From an uncultured Agathobacter sp. (lineage in GTDB: Bacteria; Bacillota; Clostridia; Lachnospirales; Lachnospiraceae): a stretch of 25,119 bases of DNA. The stretch lies in the NCBI GenBank assembly GCA_934359755.1, contig CAKRLV010000035.1, positions 1-25,119 on the forward strand, written 5' to 3'. The notes below the pieces were generated by a model. That model saw only the letters and a list, made by a program, of their open reading frames with translations, ran no database searches and was not told the DNA's origin. The position numbers and the translations under genes were made by a program. How positions within the stretch are numbered: the stretch's first letter is position 1; the number at the start of each line of letters is the position of its first letter. Below are positions 22,461 to 25,119 of this stretch, piece after piece.

Positions 22461-22564
22461 TTATCACCCAGCTGCCAGAATGCTATCACCCACGCATACT
22501 GCTTACATGACCAACAGCTGTCTCATGCGTATACTATTATCTCCCCAGCTGCCAGAATGCTATC
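22461..22564. repeat. Partial duplication of the 3' end of the RNA methyltransferase gene
   Basis: CCCAGCTGCCAGAATGCTATC occurs at 22467-22487 and again at 22544-22564, with TTATC-flanks also matching. The second copy is the end of the methyltransferase gene (codons for AIAFWQLG and stop); the first is a noncoding copy 77 bases downstream. Between them ACGCAT and ATGCGT form a hairpin base. Confidence 0.85.
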
Positions 22565-23346
22565 GCACTCGCAGCTGCCACATTAAGAGAATCAACTCCA
22601 TGTGACATCGGAATCATCACTGTATAGTCGCATCTATCTATTATTTCATCCGGCAGACCAAATGCCTCAGTTCCCATAATTATTGCAAGCTTTTCCTCCT
22701 GCATAAGCTGCTTGTCATCAATATTTACTGAATCCTCTTTTAATGCCATTGCGACCAGCTTAAACCCATTGGTATGAAGCATGTCTATTCCATCTGATTT
22801 CCAGTCCATTTTCTTATCAATATACGCCCATGGTATCTGGAAGACCGTTCCCATACTCACTCTTGCAGCCCTTCTGTAAAGCGGATTACTACAACCAGAA
22901 GTAAGAAGTACTGCATCCATATTAAGAGCCGCTGCCGAACGGAATATAGCCCCAAGATTAGTTGGATTCATCACTTCATCAAGCACAACAATTCTTCTTG
23001 CGCTCGTAATAAGCTCTGTGGCATTCTTCCCTTCACTTCGCCTGAATGCTCCAAGTGCTCCCCTCGTCATCGGATATCCTGTAAGCTTACTGATTACCTC
23101 TTTGGCCGCCACATAATGTGGCACATCAAACTCTTTTATCTTCTCAAGGAGTTCGTCTGGCACATTATCCTTTTCTGATAAAAAGGAGATTGGTTCATAT
23201 CCAGCCGCAATAGCCCTCAATATCACATTAGGACTTTCTGCAATAAAAACACCTGGCTTAGGTTCAAAATAATGCAGCAGCCTGCTTTCATTCACCGATG
23301 TATACATATCAAGTTCTGGTATATTCATATCAAATACTTCTATCAT
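22537..23346 (-). CDS. SpoU/TrmH-family RNA 2'-O-methyltransferase
   Basis: A 269-residue protein. The N-terminal substrate-binding part (ESRLLHYFEPKPGVFIAESPN) precedes a SPOUT knot domain with the three family motifs: motif 1 NPTNLGAIFRSAAAL, motif 2 LAIIMGTEAFGLPDE, motif 3 IPMSHGVDSLNVAAASAI. It uses SAM to methylate ribose 2'-OH of rRNA or tRNA; the target nucleotide is unknown. Start at 23346 (MIEVFDMN), overlapping the MATE stop as ATGA, with AAAGGA upstream in the MATE coding sequence. The longer TTG start covers that site. Translationally coupled to the MATE gene. Confidence 0.9.
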   Translation of the reverse strand: MIEVFDMNIPELDMYTSVNESRLLHYFEPKPGVFIAESPNVILRAIAAGYEPISFLSEKDNVPDELLEKIKEFDVPHYVAAKEVISKLTGYPMTRGALGAFRRSEGKNATELITSARRIVVLDEVMNPTNLGAIFRSAAALNMDAVLLTSGCSNPLYRRAARVSMGTVFQIPWAYIDKKMDWKSDGIDMLHTNGFKLVAMALKEDSVNIDDKQLMQEEKLAIIMGTEAFGLPDEIIDRCDYTVMIPMSHGVDSLNVAAASAIAFWQLGR

Positions 23347-24674
23347 AGCTGCTGTTCCTTTTTCCAAACTCTAAAATACAGATACACCGTATATCCTACC
23401 ATCAGTACTGCCCCCAGTGCAAACGAAGTAGGATAAGTATAATACACACCTCTTATGTCATGAAAATACGGACGCACAAGTGCCATCCATATTACCCTGT
23501 ACAGACAAAGTGCAAACAAAATTATAACCATTGGACCAACTGTATTGCCAGTTCCTCTTATCGCACCAGCAAATGAATGTATAAGACCAAGCAACAAATA
23601 AAATGGCGCCAGCGCCCATATACACATGACTCCGCTTTCTACCACCGAAGCATCCCTGCTGAACAATGAAATAATCTCTGTATCAAATCCAATCATCAGA
23701 ACCGACATAAGCACTGTATACACTATATTGATCAATACAATGATAATAGCACCTTTCTTAGCCCTTTCGCGCTTACCAGCTCCAATATTCTGCCCCACAA
23801 AAGTTGTAGCTGCCAGCGAGAAACTAAGTATAGGCAAAATATCAAATCCATCAACTTTCATATAAGCAGTAAAACCAGCCGCAGCCTTTGTTCCATATGA
23901 ATTGACACCAGACTGTATGAGCAGGTTTGAGAACGAAATAACGGCATTCTGTATTGCAGCAGGAAGTCCCATCTGCACGATTCTTTTCACATAATACCCC
24001 TGTAGAGTTATATCCTTTATTGACACCTTATAGTTTGTATTTACGTCGCAGAGATACTTTAGTATAAGAATACAGCAGATTGCCTGGCTTATAATAGTCG
24101 CCCATGCTGCACCAGCAATTCCCCACTTAAAAACACATACAAAAAGCAAATCAAGTGCAATATTAACCAGTGATGAGATCACAAGATACAGCAACGACCT
24201 TTTAGAATTGCCAACTGCATTAAGCACAGCGGCAAGCATATTATATATTACCTGAAAAATCATACCACCGAAAAATATCCTAAGATATGTCACAGAATCA
24301 GCCATCATATCTTCTGGTGTCTTTATCCACATAAGAAATGTCGGACAGAAAATAATTCCTATGATAGTTATGGCAATTCCAAGTACAATACCAATTCCAA
24401 GCATATTATGTATGACAGCATGCAGCATATCATCCTTCTTCGCACCATAATACTGAGAAATCAATATCCCAGCCCCCGATGAAGCTCCGAGATAAAATGC
24501 CACAAGGAAAAAACTAATCTGTCCACTCGCCCCGACTGCCGCCAGTGCCCTATTACTTACGAAATTACCAACTATAAGAGAATCAAACGTATTATATAGC
24601 TGCTGCATAAAATTCCCTAATATGAGTGGAATTGAATATAAAATTATTGATTTTAAAATATTTCCCTCTGTCAT
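23343..24674 (-). CDS. MATE family efflux transporter
   Basis: A 443-residue membrane protein with about 12 helices in two homologous halves. The opening MTEGNILKSIILYSIPLILG and QQLYNTFDSLIVGNFV match the clostridial MATE family, and the second half repeats the pattern (PAAIQNAVISFSNLLIQSGVN). It exports cationic drugs or metabolites by Na+ or H+ antiport; substrate unknown. I chose the ATG at 24674 because GGAG lies 6 bases upstream and family members begin MTEG; earlier ATGs at 24686 and 24713 lack a ribosome site. First gene of a MATE-methyltransferase pair. Confidence 0.92.
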   Translation of the reverse strand: MTEGNILKSIILYSIPLILGNFMQQLYNTFDSLIVGNFVSNRALAAVGASGQISFFLVAFYLGASSGAGILISQYYGAKKDDMLHAVIHNMLGIGIVLGIAITIIGIIFCPTFLMWIKTPEDMMADSVTYLRIFFGGMIFQVIYNMLAAVLNAVGNSKRSLLYLVISSLVNIALDLLFVCVFKWGIAGAAWATIISQAICCILILKYLCDVNTNYKVSIKDITLQGYYVKRIVQMGLPAAIQNAVISFSNLLIQSGVNSYGTKAAAGFTAYMKVDGFDILPILSFSLAATTFVGQNIGAGKRERAKKGAIIIVLINIVYTVLMSVLMIGFDTEIISLFSRDASVVESGVMCIWALAPFYLLLGLIHSFAGAIRGTGNTVGPMVIILFALCLYRVIWMALVRPYFHDIRGVYYTYPTSFALGAVLMVGYTVYLYFRVWKKEQQL

Positions 24675-24774
24675 GTCATTCTCCATGAATAATATATATG
24701 ATATGAAGGTCAAAAGGTATCAGGTCCCTCATATTTGCTATTTTCGCTTTTTACAAATTCTTTATCGGTAAATC

Positions 24775-24810
24775 AAAAAAACCGGAAACCGTTGAAATCA
24801 ACGTCTTCCG
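24775..24810 (-). terminator. Terminator of the tRNA-His/Gln/Lys cluster
   Basis: On the minus strand GGAA-GA-CGTTG, loop ATTT, CAACG-GT-TTCC, then GGTTTTTTT. It separates the tRNA cluster from the MATE gene. Confidence 0.8.
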
Positions 24811-24821
24811 ATCTTTCTTAA

Positions 24822-24894
24822 TGAGACACGGGGGATTCGAACCCCCGACAACTTGATTAAAAGTCAAGTGCTCTACCAACTGAGCTAGTATCCC
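24822..24894 (-). tRNA. tRNA-Lys (anticodon TTT)
   Basis: A 73-nt cloverleaf: acceptor GGGATAC with GTGTCTC (two G-T pairs), D arm TAGCTCAGTTGGTAGAGCA, anticodon loop CTTTTAA giving TTT, T arm GGGGGTTCGAATCCCCC. CCA not encoded. Last tRNA of the cluster. Confidence 0.95.
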
Positions 24895-24906
24895 ATATTT
24901 AATTAA

Positions 24907-24978
24907 CTGGGCTAGTTGGATTCGAACCAACGAATGCAGGAATCAAAATCCTGTGCCTTACCGCTTGGCGATAGCCCA
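24907..24978 (-). tRNA. tRNA-Gln (anticodon TTG)
   Basis: A 72-nt cloverleaf: acceptor TGGGCTA with TAGCCCA, discriminator G, anticodon loop TTTTGAT giving TTG, T arm TTGGTTCGAATCCAA. CCA not encoded. The U1-A72 pair is usual for tRNA-Gln. Confidence 0.95.
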
Positions 24979-25051
24979 TGAGTACAAACTCGTGCGCCAT
25001 ACGGCTCGCGCATATAAATGCACACGACACTCTTGTTGCCAAAAGCAACAG

Positions 25052-25119
25052 GGTGGATACAGGGATTCGAACCCTGGGCCTCCAGAGCCACAATCTGGCG
25101 CGCTAACCAACTGCGCTAT
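25052..25119 (-). tRNA. tRNA-His (anticodon GTG), cut by the window edge
   Basis: The first six acceptor bases and the extra G-1 fall outside the window. Anticodon loop TTGTGGC gives GTG; T arm CAGGGTTCGAATCCCTG; 3' acceptor TATCCAC followed by C73, the tRNA-His hallmark. A hairpin TGTTGC-CAAAA-GCAACA (25034-25050) right after it may guide processing before tRNA-Gln. Confidence 0.93.

Noticed and set aside
24899..25093. A 64-residue minus-strand ORF.
   Set aside because: It lies across tRNA-Gln and tRNA-His and reflects their sequence.

Overview
The window reads as a chromosomal segment of a low-GC, spore-forming Clostridia, most likely a member of the Lachnospiraceae. The evidence is an alpha/beta-type small acid-soluble spore protein gene, GGAGG-type ribosome binding sites throughout, TTGACA/TATAAT promoters, tRNA genes without encoded CCA, and typical gut-Firmicute transporters. 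I see no insertion sequence, phage module, CRISPR array or rRNA gene. Most genes lie on the minus strand.

Layout. 1-4080: a nitronate monooxygenase-like gene (+), then on the minus strand a two-helix membrane peptide, a site-2-protease-like M50 membrane protein, a GNAT acetyltransferase and a 5'-truncated putP (Na+/proline symporter) remnant whose stop codon runs into seven 16-bp tandem repeats. 4082-8004: a heterodimeric ABC exporter operon with a long leader holding a promoter, a 23-codon open reading frame and two intrinsic terminators. 8090-9561: the spore protein gene, a DJ-1/PfpI gene and a CYTH-domain gene. 9623-11894: a polar amino acid ABC importer (binding protein, permease, ATPase). 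12037-14287: a three-gene operon of unknown function with repeat-rich proteins, one carrying a DUF1653-like domain. 14526-20511: an oligopeptide ABC importer operon (oppB-C-D-F-A) with a strong promoter and a terminator in its leader. 20512-21071: a long gap containing a strongly structured, possibly noncoding RNA region ahead of a small hypothetical gene. 21438-25119: tRNA-Ile and tRNA-Leu, a histidine phosphatase, a SpoU-type RNA methyltransferase overlapping a MATE transporter, and a tRNA-Lys/Gln/His cluster cut by the window edge.

The most striking observation is that both substrate-binding lipoproteins, from two different families (SBP_bac_3-like at 11088-11894 and SBP_bac_5-like at 14526-16220), appear to be circularly permuted. 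In each, the block that normally forms the C-terminal part of the mature protein follows directly after the signal peptide and lipobox cysteine, and the canonical N-terminal block follows it, ending at the stop codon. Reading frames, signal peptides and operon positions are intact, so these look like working genes and not debris. Two independent permutations of importer receptors within about 5 kb suggest a lineage habit worth testing genome-wide. Second in interest are the exporter leader, which looks like ribosome-mediated attenuation, and the unassigned structured RNA near 20874-20980.
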